Positions 36,410 through 45,540 of a DNA stretch of 64,000 nt are shown one piece after another (position 1 is the first letter of the stretch; the number at the start of each line of letters is the position of its first letter). This DNA comes from Phycisphaerae bacterium (GTDB lineage Bacteria > Planctomycetota > Phycisphaerae > Phycisphaerales > Phycisphaeraceae). Location: positions 1 to 64,000 of the forward strand of contig JAUHYI010000015.1 in the NCBI GenBank assembly GCA_030426385.1, written 5' to 3'. Below the pieces are notes generated by a model. That model was not told the origin of the DNA, ran no database searches, and saw only the letters and a list, made by a program, of their open reading frames with translations. Both the position numbers and the translations under genes were made by a program.

Positions 36410-37810
36410 ATGATACTTTTAATGCGGGTCTGGTTGTTGGGGGTGGTGTATGGGGGCGTTGTTTTTTTATTAGTGGGTTGTGGCGGTCGAGTTTTGCCCG
36501 CTTGGGAAGAAGCGGGCGCGAAGCCGATGGGTGAACCGCGTGGCGAGTTGATACGTGCGGTGCGTAGTGATGAAGACGCGAAGCCCGAGGAAGTGGGGGG
36601 GGCGTTGGGCAAGACGCAGGTGTATTCGATGGGCGTGACCGCGATGGGTTCGAGTCGGGGTGAGATTGAAAATGTGGGGTTGCAATTGCCACGTGTTTCA
36701 CCGGATGGCAAGTGGATTGCCTATCTGGTGAATGGGGCTGATTGGGATCATGTTGCAGGAGTTGAAAAAGCTAGAGACGAGTTGGCCGTCGATTTAGCGG
36801 TGGATTTTGATCAGTTGGTAACGGGCCGCGGGTTGGATGCAGTCGGGTTGGCAGTGCGACCGATTGGTGGTGGTGAAGCGACACTCGTGGCGAAACGTGG
36901 GGCATGTTGGCCTGTGTGGTTTGGCGATAGTGAGCAGTTGCTGTTTGTGTCGTATGACCAGGTCAATGGATGTGCGTTGGGAATTTATGATGTGAAGACG
37001 GGTACGGTTCAGCGAAAGGCTGTGGGGTTACGTCATATGTTGATGCCAGCGGTGAGTGGCGATGGAAAAAAAGTGGCAGTGGTGGGGTATGGTGAGTTGG
37101 CAGACGATGCGAATGTTTTTGTGGTTGATTTGGCGACGGGACAGGTGCAGGCAGGCCCGCATGATAAAGATCGTAGCAATGGTGATGCGGGTAAAGATGA
37201 AGTGGGTGTTGCCGGGGAAAAAGCACAGGAAAAAAAGCAGGGCAATTCGTGGAAAGTGGCGGGGGAGACGGCGATATATCCTAGGTGGGTGGGTGATGAG
37301 GACTTGTTGTTTTTGAGATTGAATAAAGGTAATGAAAAGGCGGAAGGATGGTTGATGCGCTGGCAAATCGGTGCGCGAGAGGCGCGGCGCGTGGGAGCCA
37401 TAAAGTTACCGAGTTCAATTTATGACGCGCAGCATTGCCATGCGGGAATATTGGAAGCGCTTTCGCCAAACTTGGGGTGGTATGCGTATTACGATGTGAT
37501 AAGCGACGAGATGGTGTTGCAGCATTTGATGGGTGAGGATGAAATCACTGCGGGGGCCGAGATGCGATCGGGTGCATGGTGGGATGATGATTGGCTGGTT
37601 GCGGCCAATGATCGCGAGGTGATGTTGGTATCAACGACCGAGCGTGTGAAAGAAGGCGGTCGCGCGTTGACGTTGCGTTTGTTACGTGGGCAGTGGGCCG
37701 TCTTGTGGGCGGATCGCAGTGAACAGTCAGTAATCTTAGTCGGGCCAAGTGGCAATAGCGGGGACAAGTTTGCGATATTACAGTTGTGGCTGGTGTTGAG
37801 TGGAAGATAA
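36410..37810 (+). CDS. TolB/PD40-type propeller lipoprotein
   Basis: A 466-residue predicted lipoprotein. A hydrophobic leader ends in the lipobox LVGC (FLLVGCGGRV), so Cys is lipidated. The body has propeller blades such as PRVSPDGKWIAYLV, PVWFGDSEQLLFVSYD, PAVSGDGKKVAVVGYG and YPRWVGDEDLLFLR. ATG 36410 is chosen since the earlier frame lacks a leader. It lies 140 bp after GspD on the same strand, so it may belong to the same transcript. Role unknown. Confidence 0.72.
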   Translation: MILLMRVWLLGVVYGGVVFLLVGCGGRVLPAWEEAGAKPMGEPRGELIRAVRSDEDAKPEEVGGALGKTQVYSMGVTAMGSSRGEIENVGLQLPRVSPDGKWIAYLVNGADWDHVAGVEKARDELAVDLAVDFDQLVTGRGLDAVGLAVRPIGGGEATLVAKRGACWPVWFGDSEQLLFVSYDQVNGCALGIYDVKTGTVQRKAVGLRHMLMPAVSGDGKKVAVVGYGELADDANVFVVDLATGQVQAGPHDKDRSNGDAGKDEVGVAGEKAQEKKQGNSWKVAGETAIYPRWVGDEDLLFLRLNKGNEKAEGWLMRWQIGAREARRVGAIKLPSSIYDAQHCHAGILEALSPNLGWYAYYDVISDEMVLQHLMGEDEITAGAEMRSGAWWDDDWLVAANDREVMLVSTTERVKEGGRALTLRLLRGQWAVLWADRSEQSVILVGPSGNSGDKFAILQLWLVLSGR

Positions 37811-37843
37811 AACGACGTGGTATCTGAGGATATGCGGGAAAGA

Positions 37844-38935
37844 TCAGTGTTGGGCAAGTTTACGATCCAGGGCCGCTAACACGTGTATGTTTTTTCCAAC
37901 CAATGCCACACGGCCGTCATCCATCACGGTAATTTTTCGCAGTATTTCATTGGGCGCGTAGTAGTATCCGAGTTTGCGTAACGGATGATCAGGGCGCACG
38001 TCGTATACGACGACGCCTGACTGAGGCTCGTTGATTAGGACATATAGCAGGCCTTCATGTAACAACCAATCGATCGTTTTGGCATCGATCAGTTTTTCCA
38101 GAGGTGACGGCAATAATTCATCAACCAGGCGAAAGGGGCGTTTGTTGGTTGGTTCGTAGACTTTGATGCCTGATTTGATGTACGCGATCACTCGATTGTT
38201 TTGCCAAAAGTGTGGTGTTATTTGTTGGCTCACATGTGCGTAAACTTTGTCATAAGTCTCGCGATCCAAGCCGTCATCGCGTGGCCATTTTTGTCGGTCC
38301 ATCGTTGTGTTATGACCACTCACGTTCGCCACCATGCCAAAGAAGCCGGGCAGTTCATAGCTTGCGATTCGCATCGGTTTGGTCGGGTCGTCCAGACCGA
38401 AACGTATCAAGCAGATGCCTGTACCTCTGAACGATTTGGACTTGGTTATGTTGGTTAACCCTTTGGGTTTGATTATATGGCCGGTTACCCATAGTTCGCC
38501 ATCGATAATTTTGACGCTGGGATTGTCGTGAGCATTTTTAAACAGCTGGAAGTTGTTGAGTTTTGTGCGTGCCAGCGTTGTAACCTGGTTGCCCTGTTGG
38601 CTAAAGCGAGCAGTGACAAGATTGATCTCGTTGATATTCCATTGGGGGTATTGTTTTGATCGTTCGCCTTTTGATTCGATCATGTACACCAGGTCGGGGT
38701 GATGTGCGGACCATGCCACAAGATTACTACGATCATCTGTCATAATTGTTGGTAACGATGCCGTACTTAATGTAAATGAATGGGATGCCGTTAGATTGAG
38801 TTTTCGGATTTCAACAGGTAGTGTCCATTCACGTTTTACGACAGCCACGCCTTGACCATTTTGGTGAATCAGATCGATTGTCGGGTATTGATTCTTGATG
38901 TGTTCAGCCGTGGTTAACGGGATGATGTGATCGAC
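37844..38935 (-). pseudogene. Periplasmic propeller-like domain, detached from the permease by an in-frame TAA
   Basis: The frame is open from the TAA at 38936-38938 down to 37844. The 29 codons after the stop (beginning VDHIIPLTTAEHIKNQ) read as protein and contain no ATG. The only starts are GTG 38848, without a proper ribosome-binding site, or weaker ones. The domain has repeated strands (SFTLSTASLPTIMTDD, LVAWSAHHPDLVYMIE, NNRVIAYIKSGIKVYEP). It shares the frame of the upstream permease, whose seventh helix would place this domain outside the membrane. I read it as the C-terminal half of one gene split by a nonsense mutation. Confidence 0.6.
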
Positions 38936-39778
38936 TTAGAGGTTGTTGCCGACCTGTACCGCTGCGATAGAAAATAAACCCAAGCCAGCAATGGCGAAAA
39001 GCCAGGCCAATTGCGTGACCCCCAATCGCAGCTGCCATTGTTTGATCGTGACGACCAAAGCCAAGCCAAGGCCAATTGCGAAGATGACCAATTCGCCGCC
39101 GATCGTCCACAAAGGATTGATCCGCATCGCATGGCGCTGAAAATCGAATGGATTCATGAAATTGAGGGAGGGTGCCAATATAGGCGCAAAATAGATCAGC
39201 AACCCGACAATGCAGCCAAGGAACATCGCCGGGATAGCGCGTCGCGTCCAGCATGCCAGACCGAATGTCGCAGCATAAATCGCAGTATGAATCGATATCT
39301 GTGTCACGCCCACAAACAGAAACGTTCGGAGAAGATAGAAAGACAGAGGGTGTCGTGAACCAATCTGATATGAGTTTGGTAATATCCAATCAAACACGCC
39401 TTGCAGGATGAGGAGCGTGGTCAATACACTCAGTAGGATCGATAACCCGACAGTAAATTTTACCAGGATGAATGATATGGTACGTATTGGCAAGGTTCGC
39501 CAGGGTTCGACATGTGTGTCGCTCACATCGCGGCTTACGATCATGATCGCAATCATTAACGCAAAAAATGCCCCGCCGCCATATGCGATGTGAGCCAGAT
39601 TCTGTCGATACGAATAACGCCAAGTATCCAGTTGTACATGCTCGGCGTATGTCCAGCAATTGATCGTAACCTGTAGCAGTGGAAATACGAGCAGTATCGT
39701 GGCGCCAGCGTACCACGCCCAGCGGGATTCATGTAATTCTTTCCACCACAGGGATCGAGTTATTGCGGTTTTCATCAT
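38936..39778 (-). CDS. ABC-2-type permease, probably truncated by an in-frame stop
   Basis: A 280-residue membrane protein with seven hydrophobic helices (WAWYAGATILLVFPLL, YGGGAFFALMIAIMIV, and the last FAIAGLGLFSIAAVQVG). Short charged loops and a cytoplasmic N-terminus place the C-terminus outside. The stop TAA is directly followed in the same frame by the propeller-like domain, so the full protein would be about 640 residues. Its ATG lies one base from the stop of the other permease. Confidence 0.75.
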   Translation of the reverse strand: MMKTAITRSLWWKELHESRWAWYAGATILLVFPLLQVTINCWTYAEHVQLDTWRYSYRQNLAHIAYGGGAFFALMIAIMIVSRDVSDTHVEPWRTLPIRTISFILVKFTVGLSILLSVLTTLLILQGVFDWILPNSYQIGSRHPLSFYLLRTFLFVGVTQISIHTAIYAATFGLACWTRRAIPAMFLGCIVGLLIYFAPILAPSLNFMNPFDFQRHAMRINPLWTIGGELVIFAIGLGLALVVTIKQWQLRLGVTQLAWLFAIAGLGLFSIAAVQVGNNL

Positions 39779-39779
39779 G

Positions 39780-40493
39780 TCATCCTTTGGTTCGTGATAA
39801 TTTGGAAAAACGCCACATTGCCCAGCTAATCATTAGTGTTAGTGTGACCGCATTGCCCGCGATGATTTGGACTAGCTGGGTAGTGGTGATGCTGCGTCGT
39901 TCTAGAAATTCCATGCACCCCAGTGGTGTACAGCGAATGATGGCAACAGCGAACGATGTATCCCATTCCGCAAGAAGCCCTATCAATCCTCCGCCGCCCA
40001 GTATGACACCCATTCCCACCAATCCCACACGTGCTTCACTCGGTTGGCGAACACCAAGGCATAGCACCCAAAGATAAACCCCGACACAAATCGGTGACAG
40101 AAACTTGAAAAACCGGAACATGAATTCAGTTGAAGCTTCGCGATCGCCAGCGATAACTACAAACATTGTTAACGCCATCAGGATAGGTAGTGTCAGTAAC
40201 ACGGCGGTTACCAAGGCTTTGATCATCAGGATTTTCCAGGGGTGAATGGGAAGCGATAACAACAAGCCTATTGTGCCTTCGCGTCGATCACCTGCGATCG
40301 GCCACATAGCAAAAAACACGCTCAACACGACAGCCATCATGGCGCAGAATATCAACACCTCGCTGTCGGGTATGATTCGCGAGTGTAGCGCCACCCCGGT
40401 GAAACCACACAGAATAAATATCCCCAGTGCCGTGCCCGATGCATTCTCGCGTAGTTCTTTCCAGATCAGTTTGCGGATCGCAGAGTGTTTCAT
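39780..40493 (-). CDS. ABC-2-type permease
   Basis: A 237-residue protein with six hydrophobic helices (GTALGIFILCGFTGVAL, VLIFCAMMAVVLSVFFAMWPI, VGLVGMGVILGGGGLIGLL). The layout fits ABC-2 export permeases. Its ATG overlaps the ATPase stop as ATGA. It pairs with the second permease and the (broken) ATPase. Confidence 0.8.
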   Translation of the reverse strand: MKHSAIRKLIWKELRENASGTALGIFILCGFTGVALHSRIIPDSEVLIFCAMMAVVLSVFFAMWPIAGDRREGTIGLLLSLPIHPWKILMIKALVTAVLLTLPILMALTMFVVIAGDREASTEFMFRFFKFLSPICVGVYLWVLCLGVRQPSEARVGLVGMGVILGGGGLIGLLAEWDTSFAVAIIRCTPLGCMEFLERRSITTTQLVQIIAGNAVTLTLMISWAMWRFSKLSRTKG

Positions 40494-41412
40494 ACCGCTA
40501 CCTTTTCAGATTGCATGGTTGAGGATTGTGTTGTGGGTCGGCCGATGACGTAGGCTTCAAAAATTTCGTCAAGATTCAGGTCCACCACATCAAACGTTGC
40601 CCGCGCTTGCCGTAAACGGTCGATCACCCATGAGGCATCGGACACCGTGACGGCAATGCGCGGGCCGTCTTGTTGGACATCGAGCCGTGCCAACGTGCCC
40701 GGAAGGGCGGCGTATGATTGTTCATCCATGACTATTTTTTTAACCTTGGACCGCAGTGCATCGGTTTGTGTTTGTACAACGATGCGCCCCTTGTCGAGTA
40801 TTGCTATCTGGTCAGCGATGGGTTCGACTTCGTACAGTAAATGTGATGAATACAACACGGTGCGACCTTCGCCTTGCAGGTGCGTAATCAAGTCGCGATT
40901 GAATTCTTTGCGCATGATTGGATCGAGGCCCAATGCGGGATCGTCGAGGATGACAACTTGAGGTCGATGAGCCAGAGCGAGCATTAAACCAACACGCACG
41001 CCTTGGCCTTTTGAAAGATGCTTGACTTTCGTGGTGCGTGGTAATTCGAACTGTTGCGTAAGGCGATGGGCTAGCGCATCGTCCCATGACGGATAGAACG
41101 GGCCATGAATCGTGTGATCTGTTCAATCGTCATCCAGCCGAACATTTTTTGATCTTCTGCGAGATAGCCCACCCTGCGCCGAATATCGATGGCGTGACGG
41201 CATGGGGTTTGGCCGAGTATTTCTATTTGTCCTGCATCGGGTTTGAGAAGGCCAAGCAGTGATCGTAACAACGTGGTTTTGCCGGCACCGTTTCTACCGA
41301 GTAATGCAAAAGTTTGACCTGGTGCAATCGTCAATGAAACATCATTGAGCACTGGCTTACGGCCAAAAGATTTTGCCACGTGACGAACAAGAATGTCGGG
41401 TTGCTTGGTCAT
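40490..41412 (-). pseudogene. ABC transporter ATPase, frameshifted
   Basis: The first 113 codons encode Walker A GRNGAGKTT and run to ITRFMARSIRHGTMR, then stop. The continuation lies in another frame: FYPSWDDALAHRL, the signature LSKGQ, and Walker B VVILDDPALGLDP, to the stop at 40490. One missing T (an A on the plus strand, in GAA at 41096-41098) explains the shift: CGT-TTC-TAT becomes CGT-TCT-ATC. Restoring it gives a 307-residue protein. Either a true mutation or an assembly error. Confidence 0.85.
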
Positions 41413-41855
41413 GATTGGTTCCCGTCGGATTGAGTGCGAGGAGGTGAGGACGTTGTGGAGTGCGAGGTGTTGGTTGGATTGTTGATTTGCTTCAGAGCGC
41501 GTTCGAAGAGCATGCGCAGTTGATCGTCGTCGAGACCGAGTAGCTGGCCTGTTCGAGCAACCTGGCCTAGCTCGTCTTCGAATTGCTGACGTTGTTTATT
41601 GAATTCACGAATGGGCGGATGGTCGGCCACGAATGTTCCCGAGCCGTGCCGACGTTCGAGGTAACCGTCAGCGGTCAGCATTTCATAGACACGAAGTATG
41701 GTGTTCTGGTTGACCGCCAACTCGCGTGCTAATTCACGGACAGAAGGGACTAGCTGGCCCGGCGTAAGCGTACCTGCCAGACATTGGGCTTTGAATTGGC
41801 CCACGATCTGGCGGCTGATCGGAACGCTGGATGCTTTTTCAATTCGGATAAGCAT
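41409..41855 (-). CDS. GntR-family regulator (YtrA type)
   Basis: A 148-residue regulator. The winged helix (ISRQIVGQFKAQCLAGTLTPGQLVPSVRELARELAVNQNTILRVYEML) is followed by a short helical dimerisation tail and a disordered Ser/Thr end, the YtrA-type length. YtrA proteins commonly repress the ABC transporter operon they head. It overlaps the ATPase start as ATGA. Confidence 0.88.
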   Translation of the reverse strand: MLIRIEKASSVPISRQIVGQFKAQCLAGTLTPGQLVPSVRELARELAVNQNTILRVYEMLTADGYLERRHGSGTFVADHPPIREFNKQRQQFEDELGQVARTGQLLGLDDDQLRMLFERALKQINNPTNTSHSTTSSPPRTQSDGNQS

Positions 41856-42199
41856 GAAGTGGCCCGGGCTAAGTGATTACACATATACAACAGTGGTCTT
41901 CAAGGGTGTCAAGCAAAAAATATCACGCGGGGCCGTCTTTTGTCTTTTGGAGCCTCGACTTGTGGGAAAATTATTTCGAAATAAATTGATTTAATTTTCA
42001 GGGTACGGATTCGTTATGCGTAGAAACCCTATGTAGAACATTAAACAATTTAGTATCAAATATTTGCGTGTGTTGTACGAGGCTGTGATTTTGAATTGCG
42101 TGATTGGATTACCCGGAAAACTTAATTGACGGAATTAATTTCATTCTGTTTCGTGAAATACATTTGGCGTGGAGTGGGCTTCGCTCAGAATCAATTCCC
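41856..42199. other. Intergenic region between GntR gene and truncated LacI gene
   Basis: The region is AT-rich and holds the promoter of the minus-strand operon near 41884-41912. I see no gene in it. Confidence 0.5.
41884..41912 (-). promoter_or_regulatory. Sigma70-type promoter of the GntR-ABC operon
   Basis: On the minus strand TTGACA (41907-41912) and TGTATA (41884-41889) are 17 bp apart, 29 bp upstream of the GntR start. Confidence 0.55.
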
Positions 42200-42517
42200 A
42201 TGAAAACAACCGTTGCCAGCATTGCTCGGGATGCTGGCGTTTCGATTGGGAAGGTTGCCCGAATTTCCAATGACGAACCATCGGTCAGTGAGGAGTTATG
42301 CCGACGCGTCTATTCGGTAGCAGGCAAGTTGGACTATCGCACGCTTCGTTGCCGAAGCAAGCCAATCAGTAACAGCTCTTGCTTGTCGGGCAAAAATATT
42401 GCACTGGTACTTCTTGGCATGGATCGTTCTTTAGAAACGTTGCCCGTGATCGCTTCGGCCATCCATGGCGCAGAGACGGCGTCAGTGATTCGGAGACACA
42501 TCCTTTTGATGGGATAA
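42200..42517 (+). pseudogene. Truncated LacI-family regulator
   Basis: A 105-residue remnant. The HTH is recognisable (MKTTVASIARDAGVSIGKVARISND), with odd residues where T-V-S-R-x-L is usual (K-V-A-R-I-S), and PSVSEELCRRVYSVAGKLDYR follows. The sensor starts (IALVLLGMDRSLETLP) and ends at a TAA after about 40 residues, so the ligand domain is missing. I found no continuation in another frame. Confidence 0.75.
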
Positions 42518-42846
42518 GCCTGATCTCAAACACGCCTCAGCCTGGTTGGGGACGACATGATTCATGACGTCATTTTTAAGAGAGCGTTGCAAGGCGGCTT
42601 GATTGGAAAACCAGTAATACGCATCACACAAAAAAGCACACGCAAGGTTCGTGGTTAATGGTTCATCGTTAGCCGCCGTCCTTGGGCGGTGTGTGGCCGT
42701 CAATAAACCCTGACTTACGCGCCGCCCAAGGACGGCCGCTAACGCGCGAGTTCTAGGTGGGAGGCATATAACCGACTGGTCAATCCTCAAGACACAGAGT
42801 TGTTGGTTTAAATCGGTACGACCTATGAGTGTACTTTGCTTGGATC
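42518..42846. other. Gene-free spacer with a GC-rich inverted repeat
   Basis: Between the truncated LacI gene and the convergent pseudopilin gene. It contains the repeat described separately and no reading frame I can support. Confidence 0.5.
42667..42744. repeat. REP-like GC-rich inverted repeat
   Basis: The arms CGTTAGCCGCCGTCCTTGG... (from 42667) and ...CCAAGGACGGCCGCTAACG (to 42744) are nearly perfect complements over about 24 bp, with a 27-bp spacer. The form matches intergenic REP/BIME-like palindromes or the ends of a tiny mobile element. No transposase is nearby. Confidence 0.65.
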
Positions 42847-43530
42847 TCATAGCTCAGGATCAAACATGCCCCGAGTGAAGTCCGTGGCTTTGAGTGTTTG
42901 AGCGTGTCCATCGACGAACCCCGCATTGTGCCCGCCATTGTGAGCGGGAAATGTGCCCAGTAGTTCGCGGTATTCCATGTATTCTGTGGGAAAGTTATAG
43001 CCGCTGGCGTCGTAGTCGAAGACGCCGCTGCCCGGTGACGTATAGTTGGGAAATCGAGGCGCCCACCCAGCCGCGGCTCGCAGCCAAACTTCCCAGATGA
43101 CAATCGTATTTGATGTGTCCGCAATATCGTTGAGTCGTGCATAGTTCATCACGCCGTTCAGATAAAAGGACACATCGCCATACGGTGAATGGTAAAACTG
43201 CACGGAGATTTGCTCGTTATTCACCGGGCATTCAAGAATGTCGTACGACGTTAAATAGCGACTCAAACGCCCCGTCCATGTCGGTGTGTCTTTCCAATCG
43301 CCGTACGCGATATCGCCGAATGACGTGTCCTGACCGACGAAATAACCATCGCTATCACTCAGGTACAAATGGTTGGCCATCATGACGCTTCTCGTATTAG
43401 ACAGACACGAGGTGCGCACCGCTACTGCTTTGGCCTGCCCCAGTGCAGGCAACAACAAGGCGATCAATAAAGCCACGATGGAAATGACAACCAGTAATTC
43501 GATTAATGTAAATGCACGTCTGGGTGACAT
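42847..43530 (-). CDS. H-X9-DG-type pseudopilin
   Basis: A 227-residue pilin-like protein: short leader MSPRRA, then [28 protein letters not shown]. The C-terminal [13 protein letters not shown] with preceding AHNGG fits the H-X9-DG form. Ala replaces Gly at the -1 cleavage position, which prepilin peptidases tolerate less well. AAGGAG lies just before the ATG. It is downstream of and co-directional with the large protein at 43600-45450. Confidence 0.85.
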   Translation of the reverse strand: MSPRRAFTLIELLVVISIVALLIALLLPALGQAKAVAVRTSCLSNTRSVMMANHLYLSDSDGYFVGQDTSFGDIAYGDWKDTPTWTGRLSRYLTSYDILECPVNNEQISVQFYHSPYGDVSFYLNGVMNYARLNDIADTSNTIVIWEVWLRAAAGWAPRFPNYTSPGSGVFDYDASGYNFPTEYMEYRELLGTFPAHNGGHNAGFVDGHAQTLKATDFTRGMFDPEL

Positions 43531-43599
43531 TTTGAAAAACTCCTTGTGAACTTGCGCTCTACTCGATTCAATGCAACACGTCGGGAAGCGCTTTAATAA

Positions 43600-45450
43600 T
43601 CAACATTCACGCAGTGGCATGGGACTGTTTAAATCCACCACGACGTTCCAATGATGCCGGGCCATGCGCCATTCCAGTGTAAACGCAGGCGTGTCGACGT
43701 TTGGCGGCGCTTGTACCGTGGTGGGTAGGGTCTGAAACACAGGTTGCGATTCGATGGCTTTGTCCAGGGACACCGCCCAGATGGATGCAGCAATCGGCAT
43801 CGATATCGCGGGGTCAGCCAGATATTCTACTGCCCACGGCACGGTCATTTCGTGAGTTTTTGATTCAGCTATCGCCTTTGCCGGTTTCAATACTGGCGTC
43901 GGACTACGCCATTGCGGGGGTGCGGTGTGGGCGTAATACAATCGCCGATCATCGGCGCTGACTTCCAAGCTGCACCAGTGCTCAAAATTGTTTTGATGCA
44001 TTCTCACACTTGGATCATGGATCAAACGAACCTGATCCACCAACGATTGCCAACGTAATGATAGGCGTGGCATGTATCGCAAGCACAACAATTCGGGGCC
44101 ATGCTGCAGGCAATACGTTCGACCAACCAGCGGTGGAATGACGGTATCGGTCAGCGAGTTGTGCAGGTAGGCGGTGCGTTTTTCGCGGGCTGGGTGTGAG
44201 CGTTTTGTGCCGTTTTCCACGGTTGCCCATTGCATGTATGACCACAGGTGTGATTGCACCCATGTGGCAATCGGAAAGCATTGCCAGGACAGTCCCGCGT
44301 TTAATCCTTCCATCGTCGGCATGATGGGAAACTCGGACAGGCTTCCCATGCGCACGTTTTGATTCACATAACTATGAGCGGTGATATCGTTGAAACATTG
44401 CGTCGTAAACTCAATCGGCTCGACGTCATCGTTGGCGGGCGTACTTGTTGGGCGATCATGGTTAAGCATCGATCCAAGCTTGTCGTGCCAACCGTTCTGG
44501 TGAAGACTAGCACCCAGGGGATACCATACTTCCGCTGCAGCGGTCAGGAATGGTGCAGAACAAACCGGCAGTCGACTGCCTTCGCCCAGATAGGGTTCAA
44601 AAGTCATGTCCGTTGGCAAGGGCTTGATCAGATCGGGATAAAACAATCCGCGTGGGATATTGGTAAAAGAATAATCACGAATCGTGGGGACGCGTGGCCC
44701 GTTGTGGAATTCTGTTTCCAGGCGGTGCAAGTCAATAAACAGTTGTTTCGCTTTCGCATGTAAAACGTCAGGCAGTTTTTCAGCAAACAAGAGCAGGATC
44801 GACAACTCATCCAGACACACTCGGCCATAGATGTTACTCAGGTGTTCACCCCAGCCCCACCCGTTGGCCAACCAATAGTCCATACTCGTTTCTAACCGCT
44901 CAATGATTTCCGGCAGACTGCTGGATGCGTCATCAAAAAACTCAGCGGCCAGATAAGCGCATACGGCATAGCCGAGATATTCATTGGGATAGTAAACCCG
45001 GTCCTGTCTCATTCGTTGCAAACAGAATTGGCCCGCGTCGCACAAGATGTCGCGCATCAATAAACGTTCGGCTGTGTTGAATGCGTCAGAATGGCCCGCC
45101 CACAAAACCAACAGGCTCATGCCGTTGAAAAAAACCGCATGGTCATCCTGCAAGTCGGTTTCTTCGATGTACCATCGAAACCCGCCTTGGTTGGGTGAGT
45201 TGCCAACGAATTGTGTCTTGCGTAATCCTTCCAGAACACGCATGGCGTTGACACCAGTGAAATCATTTCGTTGCGCACAAATCAGCAACTTCATGGCCGC
45301 TTCAGGACCCGAATGCACTGACTGGTTTTTACTGACGCTCACACAATGCCCACTGCCTAGACGACGCCACAGTCCAATCCTGGGATTCCAGACGGTCGCG
45401 TTCGATTTGGTCAAGGTGGCGTTTTTCATGATCTTGATCTTGTTTTTCAC
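43600..45450 (-). CDS. Uncharacterised (alpha/alpha)-toroid-like protein
   Basis: A 616-residue protein without signal peptide. The first 370 residues are helical with paired aromatic helices (YLGYAVCAYLAAEFFDD, WGWGEHLSNIYGRVCLDELSILLLFAEKLP, WYPLGASLHQNGWHDKLG), and the end is beta-rich (LYYAHTAPPQWRSPTP). This is the outline of heparinase-like lyases and glucuronyl hydrolases. No catalytic residue can be fixed. Divergent from an AraC-type regulator 90 bp away, its likely controller. Confidence 0.55.
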   Translation of the reverse strand: MKNKIKIMKNATLTKSNATVWNPRIGLWRRLGSGHCVSVSKNQSVHSGPEAAMKLLICAQRNDFTGVNAMRVLEGLRKTQFVGNSPNQGGFRWYIEETDLQDDHAVFFNGMSLLVLWAGHSDAFNTAERLLMRDILCDAGQFCLQRMRQDRVYYPNEYLGYAVCAYLAAEFFDDASSSLPEIIERLETSMDYWLANGWGWGEHLSNIYGRVCLDELSILLLFAEKLPDVLHAKAKQLFIDLHRLETEFHNGPRVPTIRDYSFTNIPRGLFYPDLIKPLPTDMTFEPYLGEGSRLPVCSAPFLTAAAEVWYPLGASLHQNGWHDKLGSMLNHDRPTSTPANDDVEPIEFTTQCFNDITAHSYVNQNVRMGSLSEFPIMPTMEGLNAGLSWQCFPIATWVQSHLWSYMQWATVENGTKRSHPAREKRTAYLHNSLTDTVIPPLVGRTYCLQHGPELLCLRYMPRLSLRWQSLVDQVRLIHDPSVRMHQNNFEHWCSLEVSADDRRLYYAHTAPPQWRSPTPVLKPAKAIAESKTHEMTVPWAVEYLADPAISMPIAASIWAVSLDKAIESQPVFQTLPTTVQAPPNVDTPAFTLEWRMARHHWNVVVDLNSPMPLREC

Positions 45451-45540
45451 AGCGGTGCCAGGTATTGTAATGTTGCGCGAATAGTTCGATCAAGCTGATT
45501 TTTATGGTATTTATTCTCAATTTATCGCATTATTAAGTTT

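Noticed and set aside
38936-38938. Recoding of the TAA as a special amino acid
   Set aside because: TAA is not a selenocysteine or pyrrolysine codon, and no recoding element is visible.
41071-41126. Programmed ribosomal frameshift in the ABC ATPase
   Set aside because: No slippery heptamer or following structure at the site; a one-base loss explains it.
42667-42744. Rho-independent terminator
   Set aside because: The arms are long and the spacer is 27 bp with no T run on either strand, so a repeat element fits better.
42518-42846. Lost 3' part of the truncated LacI gene
   Set aside because: None of the three plus frames continues with LacI-like sequence.
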